From an uncultured Blautia sp. (GTDB lineage: Bacteria > Bacillota > Clostridia > Lachnospirales > Lachnospiraceae), in assembly GCA_946538475.1 (NCBI GenBank), contig CAMNGN010000038.1, positions 1 to 13,968 of the forward strand: a stretch of 13,968 bases of DNA. Direction: 5' to 3'. The notes beneath the pieces are model-generated. The model was given only the letters and a program-made list of their open reading frames with translations. It was not told the origin of the DNA and did not search any database. Shown here one piece after another: positions 1 to 6,342 of the stretch (positions are counted from its first letter, which is position 1; every line of letters begins with the position of its first letter). The position numbers and the translations under genes were made by a program.

Positions 1-743
1 GTCTCGGTGTAGGAGATGCCGTGGTATGATTCGTCCGGCTCGGTGAGCTCGGGATATTTTCCGTTGTTCCAGTCGAACTTACCGCCATCGATGATGACGC
101 CGCCGATCTGCACGGCATGGCCATCCATATATTTGGAAGTCGAATGAACGATGATATCGGCGCCATAGCTGAGCGGTTTGCAGAAGATAGGCGTCGCGAA
201 GGTATTGTCGACGATGAGCGGCACGCCGTGGCGATGAGCGATCGCGGCAAACCTCTCGATATCGAGGACATCCATGGCCGGGTTGGCGATGGTCTCACCA
301 AAGACCAGACGTGTCCTGTCTGTGAAGACCGCGTCGATCTCGTCGTCGGTCATCTCCGGATTGATGAAAGTGGTTTCTATCCCCAGACGCTTCAGCGTTA
401 CGGAGAACAGGTTGAGCGTTCCGCCGTAGATTGCGCTGAGGCTGACGATGTGATCGCCTGCACCGCAGATGTTAAGGATGGACAGAAGTGTCGCTGCCTG
501 TCCCGATGAGGTACACATGGCGGCAACTCCGCCTTCCAGCTCTGCGATCTTTTCTTCGACGGCCATGACTGTGGGATTGCCAAAGCGCGAGTAGACGAGC
601 GAGAGAGTCGGGTCGTCAAACACTTTTGCGATTTCTTCAGCGGAGTCATATGCGTAGGTAATGCTCTGTACGATCGGTACCACACGCGGGCCGGCGTTTT
701 CGGGTTTGTAGCCTGCATGCAGGCATTTGGTTTCGTCTTTCAT
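1..743 (-). CDS. metY: O-acetylhomoserine aminocarboxypropyltransferase (sulfhydrylase), 3' end missing
   Basis: A PLP-dependent Cys/Met-metabolism enzyme that makes homocysteine (or methionine) from O-acetylhomoserine and sulfide (or methanethiol) in the cytoplasm. The frame runs from ATG at 741-743 to the left window edge, giving 247 complete codons of a family usually near 425 aa, so the C-terminal part lies outside. Visible family marks are the N-terminal MKDETKCLHAGYKPE, VYSRFGNPTV, the TSSGQAA cofactor loop, VDNTFATP, and HSTSKYMDGHAVQIGG with the Schiff-base lysine at about residue 204. The following GGVIIDGGKFDW is typical of MetY rather than MetB or MetC. The start is fixed by GGAGG (754-758) ten bases upstream. 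The gene lies 21 bases downstream of the aldo/keto reductase stop on the same strand with no terminator between, so the two are probably cotranscribed. No S-box or T-box leader is visible. Confidence 0.93.
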   Translation of the reverse strand, partial: MKDETKCLHAGYKPENAGPRVVPIVQSITYAYDSAEEIAKVFDDPTLSLVYSRFGNPTVMAVEEKIAELEGGVAAMCTSSGQAATLLSILNICGAGDHIVSLSAIYGGTLNLFSVTLKRLGIETTFINPEMTDDEIDAVFTDRTRLVFGETIANPAMDVLDIERFAAIAHRHGVPLIVDNTFATPIFCKPLSYGADIIVHSTSKYMDGHAVQIGGVIIDGGKFDWNNGKYPELTEPDESYHGISYTE

Positions 744-764
744 GAAAAAGTTACCTCCATATGA

Positions 765-1652
765 TTAAATGTTGTCTGGGTTGGTCTGTTTATCCGGAAT
801 GTAAAAGTCGGGGTGCTCGCCGAGCCATGCGGTCTGCGGCATGCAGGAGAGCATGGAGATCTCTTCTTCCGTAAGTGCAAAGTCTGTCAGTTCCAGGTTG
901 GCCCTGATGTGTGCTTCCGAAGTGGCCTTCGGGATCACAATGATGCCTTTCTGAAGCAAAAACTTCAGGTTGATCTGCTGTATGCTCTTTCCATATTTTT
1001 CGGCGAGACGCACAAGCACCGCATTTCCGATCGTCGCGTTCTCGCGGCCTCTTCCCAGGGGGCTCCAGGCCATGGGGACGACATCGTTAGCTTTGCAGTA
1101 TGCGACGGCGGCTTCCTGGCTGTATCCGGGATGAAGCTCGAGCTGGTCAACCACCGGCTTTATGGTGCAGTTGTCCAGGATATTTTTAAGATGATGCGGA
1201 AGGAAGTTGCTGAGGCCGAGACGGCGTACCTTTCCCGCCTGTACCAGTTCTTCCATGGCACGCCAGGTTTCGAGATCCCGCTCCTTCCAGTTTTCATCGG
1301 GTGCGCCCGTCACGCGGGGCCAGTGGATCAGATAGATGTCCACATAGTCCATGCCGAGGCGGCGGAGCGATCTGTCGAGAGCGGCTTTGGTTCCTTCGTA
1401 GCCCATCTCGTCGTACCAGACTTTGGTTTCGATAATGAACTCTTCGCGGGGGATTCCGCTTTCTTTTACGGCTTGTCCAAGATATTTTTCTGTCTCGTAC
1501 AGAGATGCGGTATCAAAAAATCGATAACCGACTTTGATCGCTGTGCGGATGGGATCCAGGTTGTTTCCGAACTGTTCGTGATAGGTGCCGAAACCGATCT
1601 TTGGAATAGTGGATCCGTCGTTGAGCGTAAAGAATTCTTTGAGCATTTCCAC
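765..1652 (-). CDS. Aldo/keto reductase
   Basis: An NADPH-dependent cytoplasmic oxidoreductase of the AKR superfamily (TIM barrel) that reduces aldehydes or ketones; the substrate cannot be told from sequence. Using the GTG start it is 295 aa, a normal length. The N-terminal GFGTY strand and the signature GYRFFDTASLYETEKYLG are present. The catalytic tetrad is complete: D47, Y52, K77 (in IIETKVW) and H110 (in YLIHWPR). The barrel continues with RRLGLSNF and the C-terminal IPKATSEAHIRANL. The frame is open upstream to an ATG at 1698-1700, but that codon has no Shine-Dalgarno and sits about where transcription should begin. GTG at 1650-1652 has GGAG (1662-1665) nine bases upstream and leaves a natural family N-terminus. 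ATG at 1644-1646 is the fallback. It is the first gene of a probable unit with metY; its role there is unknown. Confidence 0.9.
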   Translation of the reverse strand: MEMLKEFFTLNDGSTIPKIGFGTYHEQFGNNLDPIRTAIKVGYRFFDTASLYETEKYLGQAVKESGIPREEFIIETKVWYDEMGYEGTKAALDRSLRRLGMDYVDIYLIHWPRVTGAPDENWKERDLETWRAMEELVQAGKVRRLGLSNFLPHHLKNILDNCTIKPVVDQLELHPGYSQEAAVAYCKANDVVPMAWSPLGRGRENATIGNAVLVRLAEKYGKSIQQINLKFLLQKGIIVIPKATSEAHIRANLELTDFALTEEEISMLSCMPQTAWLGEHPDFYIPDKQTNPDNI

Positions 1653-1700
1653 GATGCGTCTCTCCTTTCGAGCAATTTTTTCAAGCGATTGTCCATTCAT

Positions 1701-1729
1701 ATTTTACATGATTTGCGGGCATGGTTCAA
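1701..1729 (-). promoter_or_regulatory. Sigma-A promoter of the aldo/keto reductase-metY unit
   Basis: On the minus strand TTGAAC (1724-1729) is followed after exactly 17 bases by TAAAAT (1701-1706). Initiation would fall near 1694, leaving a leader of about 40 bases that holds the Shine-Dalgarno of the GTG start. This argues against translation beginning at the ATG at 1700. Confidence 0.65.
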
Positions 1730-1744
1730 TGATTTTGTGAAAAT

Positions 1745-1853
1745 ACACGGGGACGGGAAACACACGGGGACGGTCCTTTTGTGTTCGCGGATATTGTACA
1801 ATTCACGCATCCGTAAATTTCGAACACAAAAGGACCGTCCCCGTGTGTTTCCC
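1745..1853. repeat. Long palindromic intergenic element, copy 1 (33-bp perfect arms)
   Basis: Arms 1755-1787 and 1821-1853 are perfectly complementary over 33 bp and are separated by a 33-base loop. Inside each arm AACACA and TGTGTT (1759-1764 and 1780-1785 in the left arm) pair with each other around the core CGGGGACGGTCC, so each arm can also fold alone. The loop holds a 10-bp palindrome, ATTGTACAAT (1793-1802). An extra partial copy, ACACGGGGACGG, lies at 1745-1756, 17 bases before its counterpart at 1762-1773. The element fills the gap between two divergent promoters and ends one base before the -35 box of the repressor operon. It resembles REP/MITE-like non-coding palindromes; no transposase is nearby. 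Confidence 0.9.
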
Positions 1854-1854
1854 C

Positions 1855-1883
1855 TTGACATTTGCGGATCACTGTGATAATTT
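1855..1883 (+). promoter_or_regulatory. Sigma-A promoter of the zur-znuCB operon
   Basis: A consensus TTGACA (1855-1860) is followed after 17 bases by TAATTT (1878-1883). An alternative -10 reading, GATAAT (1876-1881), would give a 15-base spacer. The downstream end overlaps the 7-1-7 operator, so a bound repressor would block initiation. Confidence 0.65.
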
Positions 1884-1897
1884 GAGAACTGTTCTCA
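1883..1897. promoter_or_regulatory. Fur-family (7-1-7) operator
   Basis: TGAGAACTGTTCTCA is a perfect 7-bp inverted repeat around one central base. This is the geometry of Fur, Zur and PerR boxes, and it keeps the TGA...TCA ends of the Fur consensus. It lies between the -10 element and the Shine-Dalgarno of the Fur-family gene, the expected place for autorepression. Confidence 0.7.
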
Positions 1898-1916
1898 GAT
1901 TACAGGAGGCGAAGTG

Positions 1917-2369
1917 ATGAATTCTAAACCTAAATATAAGACCAGACAGAGGGATATCCTTCTTTCTTATTTAAAATCTGTCTCGGGTGTGCATATCACC
2001 GCGGCGGATGCATGTGACTACTTCAAGAGGGAGGGCATCCCCATAGGGCAGTCCACAGTGTATCGAAGACTTGAGTGCCTGGTGGACGAGGGACTGGTAA
2101 AAAAATATATCATCGACGGAACAAGCCCGGCCTGCTTTGAATATGTGGGGGAGGCGCTCGATTCTGAGTGTGAGGCGTGTTTCCATTTTAAATGTGAAAA
2201 ATGCGGATGTCTGATCCACCTGCACTGTGATGAGCTGTCGGGGCTGAAGGGACATCTGGAAGAACATCACCATGTGACGCTCAACCCGATGCGCACGGTC
2301 CTTTACGGTCTGTGCGAAAAGTGCAGCGGAGGGAGTACATCTGAAGAGAGCAGACAGGAGGAAGACTGA
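1917..2369 (+). CDS. zur: Fur-family metalloregulator, Zur-like
   Basis: A cytoplasmic metal-sensing repressor, 150 aa as is usual for the family. The N-terminal winged helix ends with the recognition segment GQSTVYRRLECLVDEGLVKK (44-63). The C-terminal dimerisation domain carries two CxxC pairs (C93/C96 and C133/C136) expected to hold structural zinc. Histidines at 90, 101, 103 and 117-119 can form the sensory site. ATG at 1917 is preferred over GTG at 1914 because AGGAGG (1904-1909) is seven bases from the ATG and only four from the GTG. It is the first gene of a tight operon with metal ABC transporter genes, and its promoter holds a 7-1-7 box. The transporter family and this arrangement favour zinc (Zur); manganese or iron sensing cannot be excluded from sequence. 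Confidence 0.85.
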   Translation: MNSKPKYKTRQRDILLSYLKSVSGVHITAADACDYFKREGIPIGQSTVYRRLECLVDEGLVKKYIIDGTSPACFEYVGEALDSECEACFHFKCEKCGCLIHLHCDELSGLKGHLEEHHHVTLNPMRTVLYGLCEKCSGGSTSEESRQEED

Positions 2370-2370
2370 T

Positions 2371-3081
2371 TTGGCATTACTTGAAGCAAAAAACCTGTCG
2401 CTTGGATATGATTCTAACGCGATCGTGGAGAACCTCAATTTTACGGTGAATGAGGGGGATTATCTTTGCATCGTGGGTGAGAACGGTTCGGGCAAGACGA
2501 CTTTGATGAAGACGCTTCTGGGTCTTCAGGAGCCGATTTCGGGCAGCATCACCACGGGCGACGGGCTGAAGAGAAATGAGCTGGGGTATCTGCCTCAGCA
2601 GACGCTGGTGCAGAGGGATTTTCCGGCTTCTGTACGGGAAATCGTACTGTCGGGGTGCCTGAGCCACAGCGGTCTCAGACCATTTTATAATAAAGAAGAA
2701 AAGCGGATGGCCGATGAAAACATGGAGCGTATGGGTATCACGGCGCTCAAAAACCGGTGTTACCGTGAGCTTTCGGGCGGGCAGCAGCAGAGAGTGCTGC
2801 TGGCCAGAGCGCTCTGCGCAGCCCGCAGGATACTGCTTCTGGACGAGCCTGTCTCCGGGCTTGATCCCAGGGCCACGATCGATATGTACGAGCTGATCGA
2901 GAAGCTGAACAAGGACGGTGTATCGATTATCATGATCTCGCACGATCTGACCGCGGCGCTTCACTATGCAAGCCATATCCTGCATATCGGGTCCGAGGTG
3001 TTTTTCGGCACGAAGGCTGAGTTTTTAAAGAGCAGGGCAGGAAGAACGCTGCTTGAAGAAGGGCAGGTGGGACAGAAATGA
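2371..3081 (+). CDS. znuC: Metal ABC transporter ATP-binding protein (ZnuC-like)
   Basis: The cytoplasmic ATPase that drives import of a divalent metal, probably zinc, through the adjacent permease. The 236-aa protein has Walker A GENGSGKT (36-43), a Q-loop in YLPQQ (73-77), signature LSGGQQQR (134-141), Walker B ILLLDEP (154-160) and H-loop histidine H191. It starts with TTG at 2371, one base after the repressor stop, with AGGAGG (2356-2361) nine bases upstream, so translation is probably coupled. It overlaps znuB by four bases. The reading QRDFPASVREIVLSG after the Q-loop is typical of zinc/manganese importers of this family. Confidence 0.9.
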   Translation: MALLEAKNLSLGYDSNAIVENLNFTVNEGDYLCIVGENGSGKTTLMKTLLGLQEPISGSITTGDGLKRNELGYLPQQTLVQRDFPASVREIVLSGCLSHSGLRPFYNKEEKRMADENMERMGITALKNRCYRELSGGQQQRVLLARALCAARRILLLDEPVSGLDPRATIDMYELIEKLNKDGVSIIMISHDLTAALHYASHILHIGSEVFFGTKAEFLKSRAGRTLLEEGQVGQK

Positions 3082-3914
3082 TCGAAAAAATTGCGATGTA
3101 TCTGGAATATCCGTTTGTCCGCTATGCCCTGATCGTGGGTGTGCTGATCGCGCTTTGTTCGTCGCTGCTTGGCGTGAGCCTCGTGCTCAAGCGGTTTTCC
3201 TTTATCGGTGACGGGCTTTCCCACGTGGCGTTCGGGGCCATGGCGATCGCGGCGGTAGTGAATCTTACCGATGAGATGCTGATCGTGCTTCCGATCACCG
3301 TGGTGAGCGCGGTGCTGCTGCTTCGTACCGGACAGAACACAAAGATCAAGGGCGATGCTGCCATCGCGATGATCTCGGTGGGAGCGCTGGCGTTCGGCTA
3401 TCTGCTGATGAACCTGTTTTCCACTTCTTCGAATCTGTCCGGGGATGTGTGCAGTACGTTATTCGGTTCTACATCCATACTCACCCTGACTTCGTACGAG
3501 GTGAAGGTGTCCGTTATTTTGTCCATCGCGGTCGTTGTGATCTTTGTGTTTTTCTACAACAAGATTTTTGCGGTGACGTTTGACGAGAATTTTACGACGG
3601 CAACGGGTACACCTTCCGATCGATATAATCTGCTGATCGCTATTGTGACGGCGGTGGTGATCGTGCTGGCGATGAACCTGGTGGGGTCGCTGCTCATCTC
3701 GGCGCTGGTGATCTTTCCTGCGCTTTCGGCGATGAGGATCTTTAACAGTTTTTTGAAGGTGACTGTGTTTTCGGCGATCCTTTCGGTCGTGTGTGCGCTT
3801 GTGGGCATCCTCATCTCGATCCTTGCCGGGACTCCTGTGGGTTCTACGATCGTAGCGGTGGATGTAGCGGCTTTTCTGATCTGTTTTGCGGCAGGAAAAC
3901 TGATTTCGAGGTAA
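3078..3914 (+). CDS. znuB: Metal ABC transporter permease, ABC-3 family (ZnuB-like)
   Basis: The integral membrane subunit of the divalent-metal importer, 278 aa, the usual length. The sequence alternates long hydrophobic helices with short loops, about eight membrane segments. The N-terminal part includes LGVSLVLKRFSFIGDGLSHV, a hallmark of the ABC-3 family, and the motif SLLISALVIFPALSAM lies near the C-terminal third where the family contacts the ATPase. Its ATG overlaps the znuC stop (ATGA), so it is translationally coupled. No substrate-binding lipoprotein (ZnuA) follows: the next gene is convergent and starts on the other strand. The binding protein must be encoded elsewhere. Zinc rather than manganese is an inference from the Zur-like neighbour. 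Confidence 0.9.
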   Translation: MIEKIAMYLEYPFVRYALIVGVLIALCSSLLGVSLVLKRFSFIGDGLSHVAFGAMAIAAVVNLTDEMLIVLPITVVSAVLLLRTGQNTKIKGDAAIAMISVGALAFGYLLMNLFSTSSNLSGDVCSTLFGSTSILTLTSYEVKVSVILSIAVVVIFVFFYNKIFAVTFDENFTTATGTPSDRYNLLIAIVTAVVIVLAMNLVGSLLISALVIFPALSAMRIFNSFLKVTVFSAILSVVCALVGILISILAGTPVGSTIVAVDVAAFLICFAAGKLISR

Positions 3915-3918
3915 ATTC

Positions 3919-4185
3919 TCAGTCTTCTTCTATGACCTGGATCTCCAGATAGTCAAAATCGATGTCTTCCATAAAGTTGTCGCGGCGGAAGCGTACTTTG
4001 CTGTGGCGTTTGAATTCTTTGATCGAGGATTCAAACCAGATGGGCTGGGCCAGGTCAAATTCTGAACATATCTTTTCAAGGGCGTGAAATACTTTGTGCG
4101 TGCGGGTGTCTTCCGTATCGTCGCAGATGATCACGTCCTTTTTCATGTGGTTATCTTTCCAGATTTTTCCCCATAAGCGGAACAT
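3919..4185 (-). CDS. Conserved hypothetical protein, 88 aa
   Basis: The function is not recognised. The protein is soluble-looking, without signal peptide or membrane segment. It begins MFRLWGKIWKDN, has a basic middle (KEFKRHSKVRFRRDN) and ends in a very acidic tail (DYLEIQVIEED). From memory this resembles small uncharacterised proteins common in Lachnospiraceae; I could not check. The start is well supported: GGAGG lies seven bases before ATG 4183-4185. It is 51 bases downstream of the helix-turn-helix gene on the same strand, so they are probably cotranscribed. Its stop lies only four bases from the stop of convergent znuB. Confidence 0.8.
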   Translation of the reverse strand: MFRLWGKIWKDNHMKKDVIICDDTEDTRTHKVFHALEKICSEFDLAQPIWFESSIKEFKRHSKVRFRRDNFMEDIDFDYLEIQVIEED

Positions 4186-4220
4186 TGGGTCCTCCTAATA
4201 ACGATGTATGGTTGTGTGAA

Positions 4221-4234
4221 CCGGGAGTGCCCGG
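4221..4234 (-). other. Short intergenic hairpin inside the regulator/88-aa operon
   Basis: CCGGG (4221-4225) and CCCGG (4230-4234) pair around a 4-base loop, three bases beyond the regulator stop codon on the minus strand. No T-run follows in the direction of transcription, so it is more likely an mRNA-stabilising or attenuating hairpin than a terminator. Confidence 0.3.
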
Positions 4235-4236
4235 CC

Positions 4237-5970
4237 CTATATTTCAATGTATGGTGCCGCGAAAGACGAAAATGCCTCGATCATCTTTGGATGCTGGATC
4301 AAAAAGTGGATGGTGGGCGAATTGTCTTTGGAAACGAGGACTCCTTTTCCGGGAATGACGGTAAAGGTTATATTGCGGAAGGTAGGAGTCGGGTTTTCTT
4401 TCAGTGTCAGGTTATCGTATGCTGAGGCCATGCTTCTCAGTTTGATCATATGTTCCTGATATTCCTCGTAAGTATATGGCACGGTCTCTTTCACAAAAAT
4501 TTCGGACAGGCTCAGATGCAGAGGGTCTTTCTCAAAGAGCTGCTGTGAGAGGAGGGGCACTTCGAGCTCCATTTTTTTCTGCGAGAGCAGTATTCTTGCG
4601 TGACCCGATGCCCATGCGTGAAAGGCCATTATGCGGTCTGTGAGGTCGGCTCGGACTGCGCAGCGTTTCAGTATGCGTGCCAGAAGCTCTTTGGGAATCG
4701 TGAACAGGGGAAGGCTTCCGCTGACCATTCTGCGTTCCGGGGAGTTGAGGACACTTTCCAGAAAGGCGTGGAATTCTTTTTCGCGGCTTTCCGTAAAGAT
4801 CTGCATAAGTGGAGTAGCTTTGGAGAGGAGCAGGTTGGCTTCTTCGCGGAAATATTCGATTTCCTGTTCTTTGAGGGTAAGGATATAGCGTCCTTCGGCC
4901 TGATGTCCTGCAATGGCTTCGCCGGAGAGCGCGGCGGCGCCGGAGACTTTCAGGAGATGAAGGAAGGGTTCGTTCTGGGCTGTTTTCAGGTAATATGGAG
5001 AGATCTGGCCGGTCATGTACATGGGTATGTAGCTTTCGAGGCCGAGCATCATTTCGGGCAGTGGCCTGTTTATGCTGTGCAGAATGTGCAGGTGGAGGCC
5101 CTTCTTCAGCAGGAGTGCCATTCCCATCATCCATTTTTTGCCGAAGTCTTTGTGTCTTGCCATGTCTGATATGGGCATATCGCTGTACAGAAAGACGTCT
5201 TCCATGGAAGGGGATGTCAGGGTGGCTGCGATAAAGTCGATTTCGCTTTTCATCATTCGGGTTATGCCGCGGTATTCGGTGGTGGGGGCGAGGGTGGTGT
5301 CGAAGGAGGGGAGGTCTTCCTGGGGAAAGCTGAGTACGCGGATGTAGTTGTCGAGGTTGAAGGAGTCTATTTTTTGGAGGAATTCTTTTACGGGGTTGGA
5401 TGAAGGTTCGCCTTTGCTTGTTCCGAGATATTTTACGATCTGTTCGACGAGGGTCCTGTCGTCGGGCACGTCTTTGGGACTGCAGCCGAGGAAGGTGCAG
5501 AAGGCGGGGAGGTCTATGTTTTTGCCGAAGCGTTTGACGGCGTAGAGGGCTACGTCGTTGGAAAACTGTTTTTTGCTGGAGGGGCGGCGTTTGCCTGTCA
5601 GTATCCGGGAGATGAGGGAGGGGTCGTGGTGCATGTATCTGGCGAGTTCCACGCTTTTTATGCCGAGATAGTCGAGGAGGGAGTGGAGATTTGCCAGGTA
5701 GGTGTTGTAGTCGACGGAGAGGGCGTCGTCGAGGGAGGCGGCGAGGCGGTCTTCGAGGTCTTCTTTTTTGCAGGGGAGGCCTTTTTCGGCGGCGAGGACA
5801 GTGAGGCCGGCGGCGAGGCGCTTCAGCTGGGAGGATTCGCTGCCGGGTTCGCGGCCGCCGCTGCGGTAGCGGCTGATGGTGCCGGAGCCGAGGGAGCCGG
5901 CGGAGGCGAGTTCTTTGTTGGTGCAGCCGATTTGGGTGATGAGGTCGTTGAGGGTTTCCTGAAAGGTCAT
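4237..5970 (-). CDS. Regulator with two tandem helix-turn-helix units and a large unrecognised C-terminal region
   Basis: A 577-aa cytoplasmic protein, far longer than ordinary Cro/CI-type repressors. Two helix-turn-helix-like units are visible. The first is at about residues 14-43 (TNKELASAGSLGSGTISRYR). The second is at about 95-130 (IKSVELARYMHHDPSLISRI). Both end in an 'ISR-x3-G-x-R-x-P' pattern, suggesting internal duplication. Residues 150-577 match no domain I recognise; they are mixed polar and hydrophobic without clear membrane segments and may be a sensor. The frame is open to 6003, but ATG at 5970 has GGAGG seven bases upstream. The 5' quarter is G+C-rich and alanine-rich. The gene has its own promoter at 6029-6057 and is followed by the 88-aa gene. 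DNA binding is a family-level inference; ligand and targets are unknown. Confidence 0.8.
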   Translation of the reverse strand: MTFQETLNDLITQIGCTNKELASAGSLGSGTISRYRSGGREPGSESSQLKRLAAGLTVLAAEKGLPCKKEDLEDRLAASLDDALSVDYNTYLANLHSLLDYLGIKSVELARYMHHDPSLISRILTGKRRPSSKKQFSNDVALYAVKRFGKNIDLPAFCTFLGCSPKDVPDDRTLVEQIVKYLGTSKGEPSSNPVKEFLQKIDSFNLDNYIRVLSFPQEDLPSFDTTLAPTTEYRGITRMMKSEIDFIAATLTSPSMEDVFLYSDMPISDMARHKDFGKKWMMGMALLLKKGLHLHILHSINRPLPEMMLGLESYIPMYMTGQISPYYLKTAQNEPFLHLLKVSGAAALSGEAIAGHQAEGRYILTLKEQEIEYFREEANLLLSKATPLMQIFTESREKEFHAFLESVLNSPERRMVSGSLPLFTIPKELLARILKRCAVRADLTDRIMAFHAWASGHARILLSQKKMELEVPLLSQQLFEKDPLHLSLSEIFVKETVPYTYEEYQEHMIKLRSMASAYDNLTLKENPTPTFRNITFTVIPGKGVLVSKDNSPTIHFLIQHPKMIEAFSSFAAPYIEI

Positions 5971-6028
5971 TATGGGGCCTCCTTTTGGGGGTGAGAGATT
6001 CAAGTCTGATTCCTTGGCTTATAGCATT

Positions 6029-6057
6029 ATCATACACGAAATTTATATTTTTATAAA
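6029..6057 (-). promoter_or_regulatory. Probable promoter of the double-HTH regulator
   Basis: On the minus strand TTTATA (6052-6057) and TATGAT (6029-6034) are separated by 17 bases. The predicted start near 6022 gives a leader of about 50 bases that contains the Shine-Dalgarno of the regulator. The -35 box is weak (4 of 6). Confidence 0.5.
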
Positions 6058-6065
6058 GGGGATTT

Positions 6066-6118
6066 TAAGGGACAGGTCCTTACGCAGGGAGAGAATTTAC
6101 GTTTTTGTGGTGTAAGGA
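6066..6118. repeat. Degenerate palindromic element, possible copy 3
   Basis: TAAGGGACAGGTCCTTA (6066-6082) has a core close to the GGGGACGGTCC core of the two intact palindromes, with its own flanks TAAGG/CCTTA paired. TCCTTAC (6077-6083) also pairs with GTAAGGA (6112-6118) across a 28-base loop, matching the inner part of a second arm. The rest of that arm no longer matches, so this looks like a decayed or truncated relative. Confidence 0.5.
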
Positions 6119-6132
6119 GCCGGAGGGAGAGA

Positions 6133-6158
6133 GGGGAGGGGTGCAGGCGGGAGTGGGG
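6133..6158 (+). other. G-rich tract with G-quadruplex potential
   Basis: Four G-runs on the plus strand (6133-6136, 6138-6141, 6149-6151, 6155-6158) have loops of 1, 7 and 3 bases, fitting the usual G3+N1-7 pattern. It lies 17 bases upstream of the -35 box of the metallopeptidase gene, within a longer purine-rich stretch starting near 6122. Folding in the cell is unproven. Confidence 0.4.
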
Positions 6159-6175
6159 TGGTTGCATTTTTTTCA

Positions 6176-6204
6176 TTGACAAATCCGGATATCATTTTTA
6201 TTAC
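6176..6204 (+). promoter_or_regulatory. Candidate promoter of the M4 peptidase gene
   Basis: A perfect TTGACA (6176-6181) is followed after 17 bases by TATTAC (6199-6204), a -10 box matching 4 of 6 positions. The leader would be about 130 bases long. A weak -10 can indicate a need for an activator. Confidence 0.45.
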
Positions 6205-6342
6205 GCGCCGGAATATGTCATAATATAAGGAGCAGGATTGTGCGTAGTTTGAATAATGCAAGCGTTGATCTTGAGTTTTGCTGAAATATGTTTGCCCGGC
6301 ACCTGATTTGCAGATTTGGTGGTTGGGCGAGGAGGGAGGGAT

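Noticed and set aside
1653..1700. Upstream ATG start for the aldo/keto reductase
   Set aside because: No Shine-Dalgarno, and it coincides with the predicted transcription start from the promoter at 1701-1729.
813..1877. A 354-aa plus-strand frame opposite the aldo/keto reductase
   Set aside because: The minus-strand gene has a full catalytic tetrad; this frame crosses the palindrome and has no family features.
4532..6037. A 501-aa minus-strand frame overlapping the double-HTH gene
   Set aside because: Extremely Arg/Pro-rich translation caused by G+C-rich codons in another frame; no ribosome-binding site.
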